Numbered from the stretch's first letter, positions 7,031 through 14,387 are shown. The stretch is 14,528 bases of DNA from SAR202 cluster bacterium Io17-Chloro-G7 (GCA_002817055.1 MUCU01000038.1:1-14528); one strand, 5' to 3'. Numbers and translations are program-made. The notes: a model not told the origin generated them from the sequence alone.

Positions 7031-7765
7031 TTACACGGTCACCGGGGCGTTTTCACCAAGTTGACTTTGGAGTACACCCACAAAGGTAATCCCGTTGGAA
7101 TCAACGGTGTAGGCCTGACGGCCCTCGGCATGGCCGCTCCCTCTAGTCTTGTAGATGCGCAAGGTACGCAGGTCCATGGCGGTTAACCGCTCTACCTCAA
7201 GGTAGATAACCACATCGGCCACGGCCAATTCAGGCAGGTCCAAATCTCTGGGCAAGGAGTATTCGCCCAACAGAAGACAAACACAATTGCTGTCCACAAC
7301 GTTAGCGCTCAAGGAACCGAGGAAACGCCAAACCTGAGCCCCGTTTGGAGCAATATCGGAGATCGCCCGGAAACTATCGATCACTACCACCCTCACGTCC
7401 GATTCTTGTGGTCTGCCCACAATGGTGTTGAGCAGGTTGTTCATGGTAGCGTCTTGAACCCCGGTGTCCAGCGAAAAGAATTCCAGCTTGTCCAAAGCTC
7501 CCGTGGGGCCCAGGAAGCTGAGATTTCCGTACTGCCTGCGCAGCTTGGATATGGGTTGATTGGTGGTGGAAACCAGGATGGCGTTGGTCCCGTTTTTCAC
7601 TGCTTCGGCCATCATGTGGAAAGCCAAAGTGGATTTGCCAGACCCAGGCACGCCGCCAACCACCACAAGGGATTGCTTGGGCATGCCACCGTCCAGCACA
7701 TGGTCTAGCCAATCCAGTCCGGTCGCCACCTTTTCAATCGGGTTGCTGTACACGTTTTCAGTCAT
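7031..7765 (-). CDS. KaiC/RadA-type RecA-fold ATPase, single domain
   Basis: A 244-residue protein that is one KaiC-like domain: TGLDWLDHVLDGGMP (15-29), Walker A GVPGSGKS (38-45), Walker B RVVVIDS (125-131), a strand near LADVVIYLE-like AVADVVIYLEVE (181-192), and the C-terminal RTLRIYKTRGSGHAEG (200-215) that matches the nucleotide-sensing strand and loop of KaiC proteins. It should bind ATP and probably forms a ring. At the catalytic glutamates of KaiC (the FEET motif after Walker A) it reads VSTTNQP (65-71), so both Glu are missing and hydrolysis may be slow or absent. Typical KaiC has two such domains. I chose the ATG at 7765; a TTG at 7777 would add four residues. There is no adjacent kaiB, kinase or receiver gene, so a clock role is not supported. 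Its role is unknown; single-domain homologues occur in signalling and gas-vesicle contexts. Confidence 0.85.
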   Translation of the reverse strand: MTENVYSNPIEKVATGLDWLDHVLDGGMPKQSLVVVGGVPGSGKSTLAFHMMAEAVKNGTNAILVSTTNQPISKLRRQYGNLSFLGPTGALDKLEFFSLDTGVQDATMNNLLNTIVGRPQESDVRVVVIDSFRAISDIAPNGAQVWRFLGSLSANVVDSNCVCLLLGEYSLPRDLDLPELAVADVVIYLEVERLTAMDLRTLRIYKTRGSGHAEGRQAYTVDSNGITFVGVLQSQLGENAPVTV

Positions 7766-7861
7766 TGTCTTCGCCAATGAAAACTAGCTGCCGGGACATA
7801 GCTTACTAAAAAATCGGGATAAACAAAAGCCGCATGATCTCGCAATCTCGAATTAGGTGCA

Positions 7862-7870
7862 ATTATATCA
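7862..7870 (-). promoter_or_regulatory. Extended -10 promoter candidate for the KaiC-like gene
   Basis: On the minus strand the sequence reads TGATATAAT, a TGn motif plus a perfect TATAAT, about 97 bases upstream of the ATG at 7765. No good -35 is present at 17 bases, which is common for extended -10 promoters. A TTGACT occurs at a spacing of 12, too short to count. Confidence 0.45.
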
Positions 7871-8026
7871 ACTGTAGTGAGTCAATTCCCGCCGCCTGTT
7901 TACTAATTAGGGGAGATTCAACACCAATCTCCTGGTTTTGACTTCCGTATCCAGGCTCACAGTTCGACGAAACTCTAGCACGTCTTCCAGTTATATTTGA
8001 CTAGCAAATCGACACCCCCATCCTCA

Positions 8027-8080
8027 CCTTCCCCCATTTCGGGGGAAGGGACTTTTCCTCTCCCCCTTCACGGGGGAGAG
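8027..8080. repeat. Tandem pair of G/C palindromes (REP-like element)
   Basis: Two perfect 9-bp stems with 5-base loops lie eight bases apart. The first is CCTTCCCCC (8027-8035), loop ATTTC, GGGGGAAGG (8041-8049). The second is CTCTCCCCC (8058-8066), loop TTCAC, GGGGGAGAG (8072-8080). Both share the CCCCC/GGGGG core. The arrangement resembles dispersed extragenic palindromes of REP/BIME type. A single copy in the window cannot prove dispersal. A strong RNA structure or insulator upstream of recQ is an alternative. Confidence 0.6.
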
Positions 8081-8091
8081 TTAGAGTGGAG

Positions 8092-8120
8092 TTAAACGGT
8101 ATTCATCAGTTTCCTATAGA
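8092..8120 (+). promoter_or_regulatory. Candidate sigma-70-like promoter for recQ
   Basis: TTAAAC (8092-8097) and TATAGA (8115-8120) are separated by exactly 17 bases. Matches to consensus are only 3 of 6 and 4 of 6, so this is a weak call. It would give a leader of about 120 bases that includes the direct repeat at 8145-8170. Confidence 0.25.
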
Positions 8121-8144
8121 GGTAGTACTAGCCAGTAGCGGGTC

Positions 8145-8170
8145 TATTGCATTGGGCTTATTGCATTGGG
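8145..8170. repeat. Short direct repeat in the recQ leader
   Basis: TATTGCATTGGG occurs at 8145-8156 and again at 8159-8170, two identical 12-mers with a 14-base period. It may be a paired protein-binding site or a slippage product. It lies about 80 bases before the recQ start. Confidence 0.45.
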
Positions 8171-8246
8171 TTCACAGAATTGAGTTCGAAGATTGGAGTG
8201 ACAACCGGGTGTTGCTGAAAGGGTCGAGGATGAATAGGATAATTCG

Positions 8247-10538
8247 GTGTTGCAACGATTGAAAGCCCATTTCGGATTCGATGGCTTTTTGCCGGGCCAA
8301 CAAGAAATCGTAACCGCAGTGTTGGACCGGCGAGACGCCATGGTGCTGATGCCTACCGGCGGTGGCAAGTCGTTGTGCTATCAACTGCCCGCATTGTGCT
8401 TTGACGGCCTGACCGTAGTCGTTTCCCCGCTGATCGCGCTGATGAAAGACCAAGTGGATAAGCTGGTCTCCAACGGGGTTCCGGCTGGATTCGTCAACAG
8501 TTCCCTTACAGCAGCGGAGATCGCGCGGTTAAAAGATCGAGCGAGCTGCCAGCACGATGCCGGGAGAATCGACAAAAAGAACCCTCAAGAAAATCAACAG
8601 CGGCTGAAAATTCTATACGTGGCGCCGGAACGCCTGGCCTTGCCCGAGTTTCGCAAATTTCTGCAGAGCTTGAACGTCAGCTTATTCGCCATAGACGAAG
8701 CCCACTGCATCTCGGAATGGGGTCACGACTTTCGGCCCGATTACCGCAAACTGAAATCGTTGCGGACTAAGTTCCCTGCGGTCCCGATGATCGCCCTCAC
8801 CGCCACCGCCACCGAGCGTGTGCGCAAAGATATCGTCACGCAGCTAGGACTTCGTAAGCCCGGCGTTTTTACCTCCAGTTTCAACCGGCCCAACCTCACC
8901 TACAATATATATCCGAAGAAAAACTCTTTCAGCGCGTTAATCAAACTACTGCGAGACCATGATAATGGGTCTACGATTATCTACCGTGTCTCCCGGAAGG
9001 CGACGGAAGAGATGGCCGCGGACCTAGTCGCCAACGGGTTTGATGCCGTACCCTACCACGCCGGCCTCGAACCGCCGTTGCGCCGGGACACCCAGGAAAA
9101 ATTCATCCGCGGCGAAACAAAGATCATCGTCGCTACCATCGCCTTCGGCATGGGCATAGACAAAGCCGACATCCGATTGGTGGTCCACTACGACCTGCCC
9201 AAGTCCCTTGAGGGTTATTACCAGGAAACCGGCCGGGCTGGGCGAGACGGTCTGCCCAGCGAATGCGCTCTTTTCTTCTCCTATGGTGACAAGCAAAAGC
9301 AAGAATTTTTCATCAGCCAGATTGAGGACCGGCAAGAGCAAGAAAGTGCGAGACTTCGGCTGGACCAGGTGGTGGAGTTGTGCCAAATCCAAAGTTGCCG
9401 AAGAAAACATTTATTGAATTACTTCGGCGAGAAGTGGGATGAGGACTACTGCGGGGGATGCGATGTTTGTTCGTCGCCACCGGGTGCGTCAGAAGAGTTC
9501 GATGCTACCAGAATTCTACAGATTGTTCTGTCGACCGTAATACGGACTGGCGAACGGTTCGGCGCAGCCCACGTGATAAACGTGCTACAGGGAACAGGCA
9601 ACCAGAAGGTCAAATCTTGGGGCCACCAAGAATTGTCCGTGTTCGGAGTCGGGAAATCTCACACGACTGACGAACTGCGATGGGCAATCCAGGCATTCCT
9701 GGCAACTGGCCTGATTGCGAGGAGCGAGGACAGCTTTAAGACCGTTACCGTAACCGAAAAGGGGCGGGCTTTCCTAAAAACAAACGAAACACTGATTCTC
9801 AATAAACCGAAAGCCGCCGAATCCGATGATTCCGAAAACACAACGAAAGGCGTCGCAGCCAAAGGGTCCCAGCGCAACAGAGAGCCGCATGGAGGCTCAG
9901 ACCGTGAGCTGTTCGAAAAGCTGCGTTTGTTGCGCAGGTCGATCGCTGAGGAGCGAAGCAAGCCCGCATACGTGATTTTCAGTGACGCCACCCTTTGGGA
10001 CATGGTGGACCGTCAGCCCGTCTCCCGTGGAAGCTTCTCGCAGGTGTCCGGCGTGGGCAGCGTAAAATTGGAAGAGTTTGCGGACGCTTTCATGGAGGTA
10101 ATCGAAGCCCACGTCGATCAGAACGGCTCAAAGAAGATAGTTAACCCGGATCCAAAACCGAGATCATCGGTATACCGGGCCAAAGATACCCCATCGCAGC
10201 CAAGTTCCACGGTGCACAGGACCAAGGAGTTGGTCGAACAGAAATTATCAGTGAGGGATATCGCCCAACAACGGGGACTGACCGATAACACCATAATCAA
10301 TCACATTGCGAGATTGGTGGTGGAGGGCGAAACGTTAGACCTAGACCACCTGCTGCCGTCGAAGCCCCAACTAGAGAATATCCTTTCGGCGTTCCGGCAG
10401 TCCAGCGGCACCCAACTCACACCGGTTTGGGAACTGATGGAAAATCGCCATACATATGAAGAGCTTGCTCTGGCCCGCATTGGCTTGCTACAACAGGGAG
10501 CGATTATCCTGGAGGGTGATAAGCTGTCCCTGGCTTAA
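8247..10538 (+). CDS. recQ: ATP-dependent DNA helicase RecQ with C-terminal helix-turn-helix extension
   Basis: A 763-residue superfamily 2 helicase that unwinds DNA 3' to 5' in recombination and fork repair. Helicase core: Q-motif region, motif I MPTGGGKS (35-42), motif II IDEAH (149-153) followed by CISEWGHDFRPDY, motif III ALTATAT (183-189), motif V IVATIAFGMGIDKADIR (294-310), motif VI YYQETGRAGRDG (324-335). Zinc-site cysteines are C384, C402, C405 and C408. A winged-helix RQC domain follows (about 415-520), then an acidic/basic linker, an HRDC domain (about 552-622) and an extra 140 residues. The last part (656-750) contains LSVRDIAQQRGLTDNTIINHI, a helix-turn-helix of the type found at the end of some bacterial RecQ proteins. 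Escherichia coli RecQ is about 610 residues and lacks this. The start is GTG at 8247 with AGGAT upstream; an in-frame TAG at 8235 excludes longer versions. It stands alone in its strand block. Confidence 0.95.
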   Translation: MLQRLKAHFGFDGFLPGQQEIVTAVLDRRDAMVLMPTGGGKSLCYQLPALCFDGLTVVVSPLIALMKDQVDKLVSNGVPAGFVNSSLTAAEIARLKDRASCQHDAGRIDKKNPQENQQRLKILYVAPERLALPEFRKFLQSLNVSLFAIDEAHCISEWGHDFRPDYRKLKSLRTKFPAVPMIALTATATERVRKDIVTQLGLRKPGVFTSSFNRPNLTYNIYPKKNSFSALIKLLRDHDNGSTIIYRVSRKATEEMAADLVANGFDAVPYHAGLEPPLRRDTQEKFIRGETKIIVATIAFGMGIDKADIRLVVHYDLPKSLEGYYQETGRAGRDGLPSECALFFSYGDKQKQEFFISQIEDRQEQESARLRLDQVVELCQIQSCRRKHLLNYFGEKWDEDYCGGCDVCSSPPGASEEFDATRILQIVLSTVIRTGERFGAAHVINVLQGTGNQKVKSWGHQELSVFGVGKSHTTDELRWAIQAFLATGLIARSEDSFKTVTVTEKGRAFLKTNETLILNKPKAAESDDSENTTKGVAAKGSQRNREPHGGSDRELFEKLRLLRRSIAEERSKPAYVIFSDATLWDMVDRQPVSRGSFSQVSGVGSVKLEEFADAFMEVIEAHVDQNGSKKIVNPDPKPRSSVYRAKDTPSQPSSTVHRTKELVEQKLSVRDIAQQRGLTDNTIINHIARLVVEGETLDLDHLLPSKPQLENILSAFRQSSGTQLTPVWELMENRHTYEELALARIGLLQQGAIILEGDKLSLA

Positions 10539-10635
10539 CCGGATCGGAATCGTTAGGGCCATTTGATTTCACCTACAAACCCATGCGTCGGCCGCTGCCT
10601 GTGATGGTGGCGGAATATTAGGGGGACGCTTCCCT

Positions 10636-10933
10636 TTATCGAACCCTCCAGTAACCCGGCCGTCTCATGTGATGTGCGACCGCGACCACCACAATCTCCC
10701 CGTCGCGGAACCGGTCGACGAAACTAAAAGGCAAGTACGGGAAGATGTATCTGCGAATATCGTGTAAATAAAGTGGCCACCTGTCGGGCGCTTCTTCCAC
10801 GCGCCGGACGCAGGCGCTCACCTCCATTGCAAAGGCTCGGGCGGCTTACAGGGCTCCGCTCTGCGTACCACCGCACAGCTGCCTCAACCTCCGACACTGC
10901 GGTCGGGTGAAACCTAATCGGTAGGTTCGGCAC
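10636..10933 (-). pseudogene. ParE/RelE-family toxin, frameshifted by one extra base
   Basis: Two reading frames together encode one 98-residue ParE/RelE-type toxin. The first part, from a GTG at 10933, reads LPIRFHPTAVSEVEAAVRWYAERSPV. The second part reads ARAFAMEVSACVRRVEEAPDR, then WPLYLHDIRRYIFPYLPF and ends HHMRRPGYWRVR, the usual C-terminal strand of the family. Removing one base near 10846-10847 (GTAAGCC to GTAGCC on the minus strand) joins the halves perfectly with no other defect. The start overlaps the antitoxin end by 20 bases, the normal TA arrangement. As written the toxin is truncated after about 40 residues and inactive. ParE members poison gyrase and RelE members cleave mRNA; sequence alone does not decide which. 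Either a recent inactivating mutation or a sequencing/assembly error explains it. Confidence 0.8.
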
Positions 10934-11159
10934 CAGTACCCTGCCGGAGCTTCGCCTGCACCTCCTCCCACGGAATAAGCTCAACGCCGTCGGCGTCGAG
11001 TTCAGCCAGCCGTCGCTCAATCTCATCACGCCAAGCAGTTTCAACATCCTCATCGACTTCGTGTTCTAGGCTTTCCAACAACAGCCCAGCTAACGTGGCT
11101 CGGTCTTGCTCATCGAGAGTCGAGGCTCGCCTAAACAAATCTCCAACTTGCGTCGACAT
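10914..11159 (-). CDS. Addiction-module antitoxin (small acidic protein, CHP02574 / unstable-antitoxin type)
   Basis: An 81-residue acidic protein with the layout of the addiction-module component family. A helix (residues 5-33, LFRRASTLDEQDRATLAGLL then LESLE) is followed by AWRDEIERRLAELDADGVELIP (42-63 region) and a final EEVQAKLRQ that would wrap the toxin. It should neutralise the ParE/RelE toxin whose start overlaps its last codons. AAGGAG lies nine bases before the ATG. I see no separate DNA-binding domain; autoregulation is usual for TA operons but is not visible here. With the toxin frameshifted, the antitoxin persists intact, which is stable because it is harmless alone. Identification rests on the pattern plus the cognate toxin. 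Confidence 0.85.
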   Translation of the reverse strand: MSTQVGDLFRRASTLDEQDRATLAGLLLESLEHEVDEDVETAWRDEIERRLAELDADGVELIPWEEVQAKLRQGTGAEPTD

Positions 11160-11248
11160 GACGGATGCTCCTTGGTTCTAGCCGTCGTTGTACAATCACC
11201 GGGTTAGCATACATCGAAATCCTCGGTAGCCCTCACCCTTTGTGGACG

Positions 11249-11737
11249 TTACTGCGACTCTAACAATCTCAGGAGTGTTCCTCGATTTTCGATGGCCTTG
11301 GTGTAGCTAGGAAGCTGCTCAATAGCGATGTCGAAGGCTCGAAGGGCGTCTTCGTATCGACCGAGACCTATTAGGGCCTTCCCGCGATTATTGTGCGCTT
11401 CCGGGAAATGGAGCCTTAGGCTTACAGCTTTATCAAGCGCGTTTAGCGCATCAATGTACGCCTCTTCATTGAAAGACTCGAGATCGCCGGGGTCTCGGCC
11501 ATGGGGGGACAGACTATACACAGCTAAGTTGTATTCCGCACCCATTATAAAAGCATTGCCTAGATTGTGATGGGCTTCAGCAAACTCAGGATTCAACTCA
11601 ACAGCTCTGCGTAGACGTTTAATCGCAGATTCCAATTCTTTTATCGCCGAAGACGTTGGCCCTCGCTCCAAACTCATCAGGTGTAGGGTTCCTGCGGCGT
11701 AGTGGCGTTGTGATCGCAATTTTCCGAGAAAGGCCAT
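11249..11737 (-). CDS. Tetratricopeptide-repeat (TPR) protein
   Basis: A helical repeat protein of 162 residues from the ATG at 11737. Recognisable TPR units are AIKRLRRAVELNPEFAEAHHNLGNAF, ALDKAVSLRLHFPEAHNNRGKALIGLGRYEDAL, and AFDIAIEQLPSYTKAIENRGTLL, with the PxxAxxNxG signature at each turn. A 25-residue loop (SLSPHGRDPGDLESFNEE) interrupts the array between the first and second units. TPR arrays bind peptides or proteins; no enzyme domain is present and the partner is unknown. There is no signal peptide. The ATG has AGGTG seven bases upstream. A TTG at 11794 would add 19 residues (QVTDRCIE before the ATG looks helical), but that TTG belongs to a TTGACA and lacks a good ribosome site. The gene follows the small acyl-CoA dehydrogenase gene by 117 bases on the same strand. 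Confidence 0.75.
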   Translation of the reverse strand: MAFLGKLRSQRHYAAGTLHLMSLERGPTSSAIKELESAIKRLRRAVELNPEFAEAHHNLGNAFIMGAEYNLAVYSLSPHGRDPGDLESFNEEAYIDALNALDKAVSLRLHFPEAHNNRGKALIGLGRYEDALRAFDIAIEQLPSYTKAIENRGTLLRLLESQ

Positions 11738-11854
11738 CTCGATGCACCTATCAGTGACTTGTCTTTGTTTCCCAACATCCCAAACAATTGTCAATTCTCT
11801 GACATGACATATGGCGCCGGTAGGTTCAGCAAAGTTCGTTCAGCTCAACTCCCC

Positions 11855-12976
11855 CTACAAGCCCAAGGCGTCGGCCAACAGACGACGATGGTAACGAGGG
11901 TCGCCCAGGTAGTGGTAGAGGGTGCGGGACGCGGTGGTGTGTAGGGTAAGACCGTATTCGGTCATACTGCCCACCCCCGCATGAACTTCGTGGGCGTGGT
12001 TGCAGGCCTGATAGTAGGCCTCGGACCCGACGGCCTTGGCTAGGTGCACGGCGTCAGCGGCAGTGCGTTCGGTATCCAGCTTCCACAGAGCTTCGTAGGC
12101 GGTCCACCGGGCTGCGTCCAACTGGTTGACTAGGTTGATCACATGGTCCTGCACCCTCTGGAAGCGCCCGATCGGCGTACTGAATTGCACCCGAGTGCGG
12201 CTGTATTCCGCCGACATTTCGTAAACGGCCTGACAACCTCCCACTTGGAAGGCAGTAAGTACCGGTATGGTGCGGGCGGCAGCCTCTTGAAACGCATGCC
12301 AACTGGACCCGAAGGACAAGCCCAGAAGGTCGGCTTTCTCCACCGCCACATTGTCTAACTTGACTTCGGACAGGTTCCAAGAAAAACCCGGCAGGGAGCG
12401 GACGGCAACACCGGGGGCGTTGGCGGGCACCGAAACCAGACCCACATGACCGTTGTCCTCAGCACGCACGGCGCACAGGAAATGGGTAGCCGACACGCCG
12501 TCGAACACGAAACTTTTGGCGCCGTTTAGCCGGAAGCCGTCGCCATCAACAGCGGCCACCAAACGCACATCTTGGGCATCCCATCCATAGTCCGACTCGG
12601 TAACGGCCAAGACCAAGGAACGCTCTCCAGTGGCCAGCAGTGGTAGCCATTCTTGCTTCTGCGCCTCTGTGCCGCCGGCTAACACAGTAAAAGCCCCAAG
12701 AAGGGCAGAGCTTAGATGAGGCCCCGGCACCGGGCCGCGGCCCAGTTCCTCGAACAGCACACCAGCATCGGTTAGGGAACCACCCTCCCCGCCATACTCT
12801 TGGGGAATGGCAATTCCCAGCCAACCGGTGGCCGCCAGCTTGCTCCACGGCTCCGAAGGGCATGAGTTGCCAGTGGCCGCCATCTGCAGCAGGGTATCTT
12901 TAGGGTATTCCTGTTGCACGAAGCGGCGCACCGCCGCTTTTAGCATTTCCTGTTCCGGAGTCAGAGCCAAGTTCAT
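11855..12976 (-). CDS. Acyl-CoA dehydrogenase family protein, small (non-catalytic-type) subunit
   Basis: A 373-residue protein with the three-part ACAD layout: N-terminal helices (LTPEQEMLKAAVRRFVQQ), a middle beta domain (about 115-210) and C-terminal helices with SRTRVQFSTPIGRFQRVQDH, the Arg/Gln segment that contacts FAD. The middle-domain flavin motif usually reading TEPxAGSD is degenerate (TESDYGWDAQD). The catalytic Glu near the C-terminus is absent (LYHYLGDPRYHR where IYEGT is usual), and the alternative Glu at the 247-type position is also absent. This is the pattern of the accessory subunit in heterotetrameric alpha2beta2 dehydrogenases such as FadE26-FadE27 (ChsE4-ChsE5) and FadE28-FadE29 of steroid catabolism. 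It lies 76 bases after a larger ACAD gene, with GGAGAGG before its ATG. A desaturase acting on bulky CoA esters is the likely role of the pair; the substrate is unknown. Confidence 0.88.
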   Translation of the reverse strand: MNLALTPEQEMLKAAVRRFVQQEYPKDTLLQMAATGNSCPSEPWSKLAATGWLGIAIPQEYGGEGGSLTDAGVLFEELGRGPVPGPHLSSALLGAFTVLAGGTEAQKQEWLPLLATGERSLVLAVTESDYGWDAQDVRLVAAVDGDGFRLNGAKSFVFDGVSATHFLCAVRAEDNGHVGLVSVPANAPGVAVRSLPGFSWNLSEVKLDNVAVEKADLLGLSFGSSWHAFQEAAARTIPVLTAFQVGGCQAVYEMSAEYSRTRVQFSTPIGRFQRVQDHVINLVNQLDAARWTAYEALWKLDTERTAADAVHLAKAVGSEAYYQACNHAHEVHAGVGSMTEYGLTLHTTASRTLYHYLGDPRYHRRLLADALGL

Positions 12977-12988
12977 TTTCCTCTCCGT

Positions 12989-13010
12989 AATATCTATTGG
13001 GAATATCTAT
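12989..13010. repeat. Short direct repeat between the ACAD genes
   Basis: AATATCTAT occurs at 12989-12997 and 13002-13010, two identical 9-mers with a 13-base period, just upstream of the ribosome binding site of the small ACAD gene. Its significance is unclear. Confidence 0.35.
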
Positions 13011-13052
13011 CTCGCGTGGGGCTGATAGCTCGCCGTTAAATGCCTAAAGACC

Positions 13053-14285
13053 TTATGCTAGCGCACCTGCTTTTTCCCTAACTTCGCGTCCGATGCCGAT
13101 GCGCCGGGCCATAATTACTTTCTGTATGTCGGTTGTGCCGCCGGGATGTAGAGCAATCAAGGCCGACCGCATATAGGCTTCCACATGGCCTTCCACTGCA
13201 CCCAATTCGGGGTCATAGGTCAGCGCCACCGGGCCCAGGATGTCTAAAATTGCCGTCGCCTGACGCAGCCCTGAGATTTTCCTATAATACGAGGCCTGGG
13301 GACCTTCGTAGGTTATGTTCGCTCCGCTGTGGCGCATCCAATAGTTTCGCAGGTTGAAAAGCCTACTTATTTCCGCATCGATGTAAATGTCCACCAACTT
13401 GCTTCGTACCTCCGGGTCTTTAGCCAACGGCTCGCCCCTGTGCTGAGTGGTCTGGCAGTAGTCAAACATACGGTCCACCAGCCAATTTCTGGCGATACGA
13501 CCGCCGGTGCCGTGCTCCAACTCCAAGTGGGTCGTGGCGACTTTCCAGCCTTGATTTTCACCGCCGACAAGGTTGAAAGCGGGTACTCTCACATTGTCGA
13601 AGAACACAGTGTTCTTGACGCCCGAGCCAGCTCCCGACTCTCCGCCGGAAATTAACAGGTCCATGGGCTGAATGGTTATGCCCGACAAGTCGGCGGGTAT
13701 CATGAACCAGCCCAGGTTTTCGTGGCGTTTGGCCTCGGTGTCGGTAACGGTTATTGTCCACATGTAGTCGCAACCCAGGCCGCTGCCCACGAAAATCTTC
13801 TGGCCATTGATTACGTAGTCGTCACCGTCGCGGATAGCGGTCGTCTTCACGTTGGCCAAGTCGGAACCGGCCTCGGGTTCGGACAGGAGTTGCCAGGTGC
13901 GGACTTCGCCCTTGAATATCATGTTCAAGAAGAACCGCTTTTGCTCTTCCGATCCCCACACCAATATGGAAGCGCCGCCCAACTTTCCGCCCGAATCGTA
14001 GTAGGGGGGCAAAGTCATCCCGCAGCTGTCTATCTCTTCCTCAATAACCACCGAATAGTCCAAAGACAGACCCCCGCCGCCGTACTCAACCGGGGCTGTA
14101 GGCCAAAGCCAGCCCCTCTCACCCAGCTTGCGGCCCAAATCCCGGCGCAACTGGTATTGCTCATAGGTTAGGTCGATAGGGTCTGCCGGGTGAACAATGC
14201 CGGCTGGAAGATTTTCCGTCAGCCAGGCCCGGACTTCCAGCCGGAAAGTTTCCTGCTCTTTTGTATATGTGGGTTCAAAGTCCAT
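13053..14285 (-). CDS. Acyl-CoA dehydrogenase family protein, large subunit
   Basis: A 410-residue acyl-CoA dehydrogenase that would oxidise an acyl-CoA to the 2-enoyl-CoA with FAD. Visible elements: EYGGGGLSLDYSVVIEEEI (67-85), LLSEPEAGSDLANVKTTA (133-150, the flavin-binding motif), DGDDYVINGQKIFVGSG (153-169), FFDNVRVPAFNLVG (228-241) and the C-terminal HPGGTTDIQKVIMARRIG. The usual C-terminal catalytic Glu (IYEGT) is replaced by Gly in HPGGT. A candidate base is Glu at 255 or 257 in LELEHG, matching the 247-type Glu of FadE26-like proteins, so activity is plausible. It is encoded just upstream of a small non-catalytic ACAD, and together they look like an alpha2beta2 enzyme. GGAGGAAAACC precedes the ATG. 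It is the first gene of the minus-strand operon. Confidence 0.9.
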   Translation of the reverse strand: MDFEPTYTKEQETFRLEVRAWLTENLPAGIVHPADPIDLTYEQYQLRRDLGRKLGERGWLWPTAPVEYGGGGLSLDYSVVIEEEIDSCGMTLPPYYDSGGKLGGASILVWGSEEQKRFFLNMIFKGEVRTWQLLSEPEAGSDLANVKTTAIRDGDDYVINGQKIFVGSGLGCDYMWTITVTDTEAKRHENLGWFMIPADLSGITIQPMDLLISGGESGAGSGVKNTVFFDNVRVPAFNLVGGENQGWKVATTHLELEHGTGGRIARNWLVDRMFDYCQTTQHRGEPLAKDPEVRSKLVDIYIDAEISRLFNLRNYWMRHSGANITYEGPQASYYRKISGLRQATAILDILGPVALTYDPELGAVEGHVEAYMRSALIALHPGGTTDIQKVIMARRIGIGREVREKAGALA

Positions 14286-14331
14286 GGTTTTCCTCCGGGG
14301 ACTTAGCTGTCAACTCTCATCCGTCAGCGGT

Positions 14332-14349
14332 CAGCGCATTGGTGCGCTG
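14332..14349. promoter_or_regulatory. Hairpin / dyad in the leader of the ACAD operon
   Basis: CAGCGCA (14332-14338), TTGG, TGCGCTG (14343-14349) is a perfect 7-bp inverted repeat about 50 bases upstream of the large ACAD ATG and downstream of the proposed promoter. It could be an operator or an RNA leader stem. Confidence 0.35.
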
Positions 14350-14387
14350 GTCGTGCGCATCAATTGATTGATAGTGCAAGAAAGACG

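Larger units (their letters stand above)
7871..8246. other. Non-coding interval upstream of recQ
   Basis: Nothing in this stretch looks coding on either strand; the reading frames are short and lack recognisable domains. It contains a tandem hairpin element (8027-8080), a candidate recQ promoter (8092-8120) and a short direct repeat (8145-8170). I looked for tRNA-like cloverleafs and found none. Confidence 0.5.

Noticed and set aside
7031..7765. Circadian clock kaiC
   Set aside because: Only one KaiC domain, no Glu pair, no phosphorylation region and no kaiA or kaiB neighbour; only the fold can be claimed.
8027..8080. CRISPR array
   Set aside because: Only two palindromes with different outer stems and an eight-base gap; no repeat-spacer periodicity and no cas genes.
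8144..8453. Minus-strand frames over the recQ start
   Set aside because: Antisense to the conserved helicase core and without any domain signature.
13053..14285. Missing C-terminal Glu as evidence that the large ACAD is inactive
   Set aside because: Some ACADs use a Glu in the 247-255 region; E255/E257 in LELEHG may serve, so inactivity is not supported.
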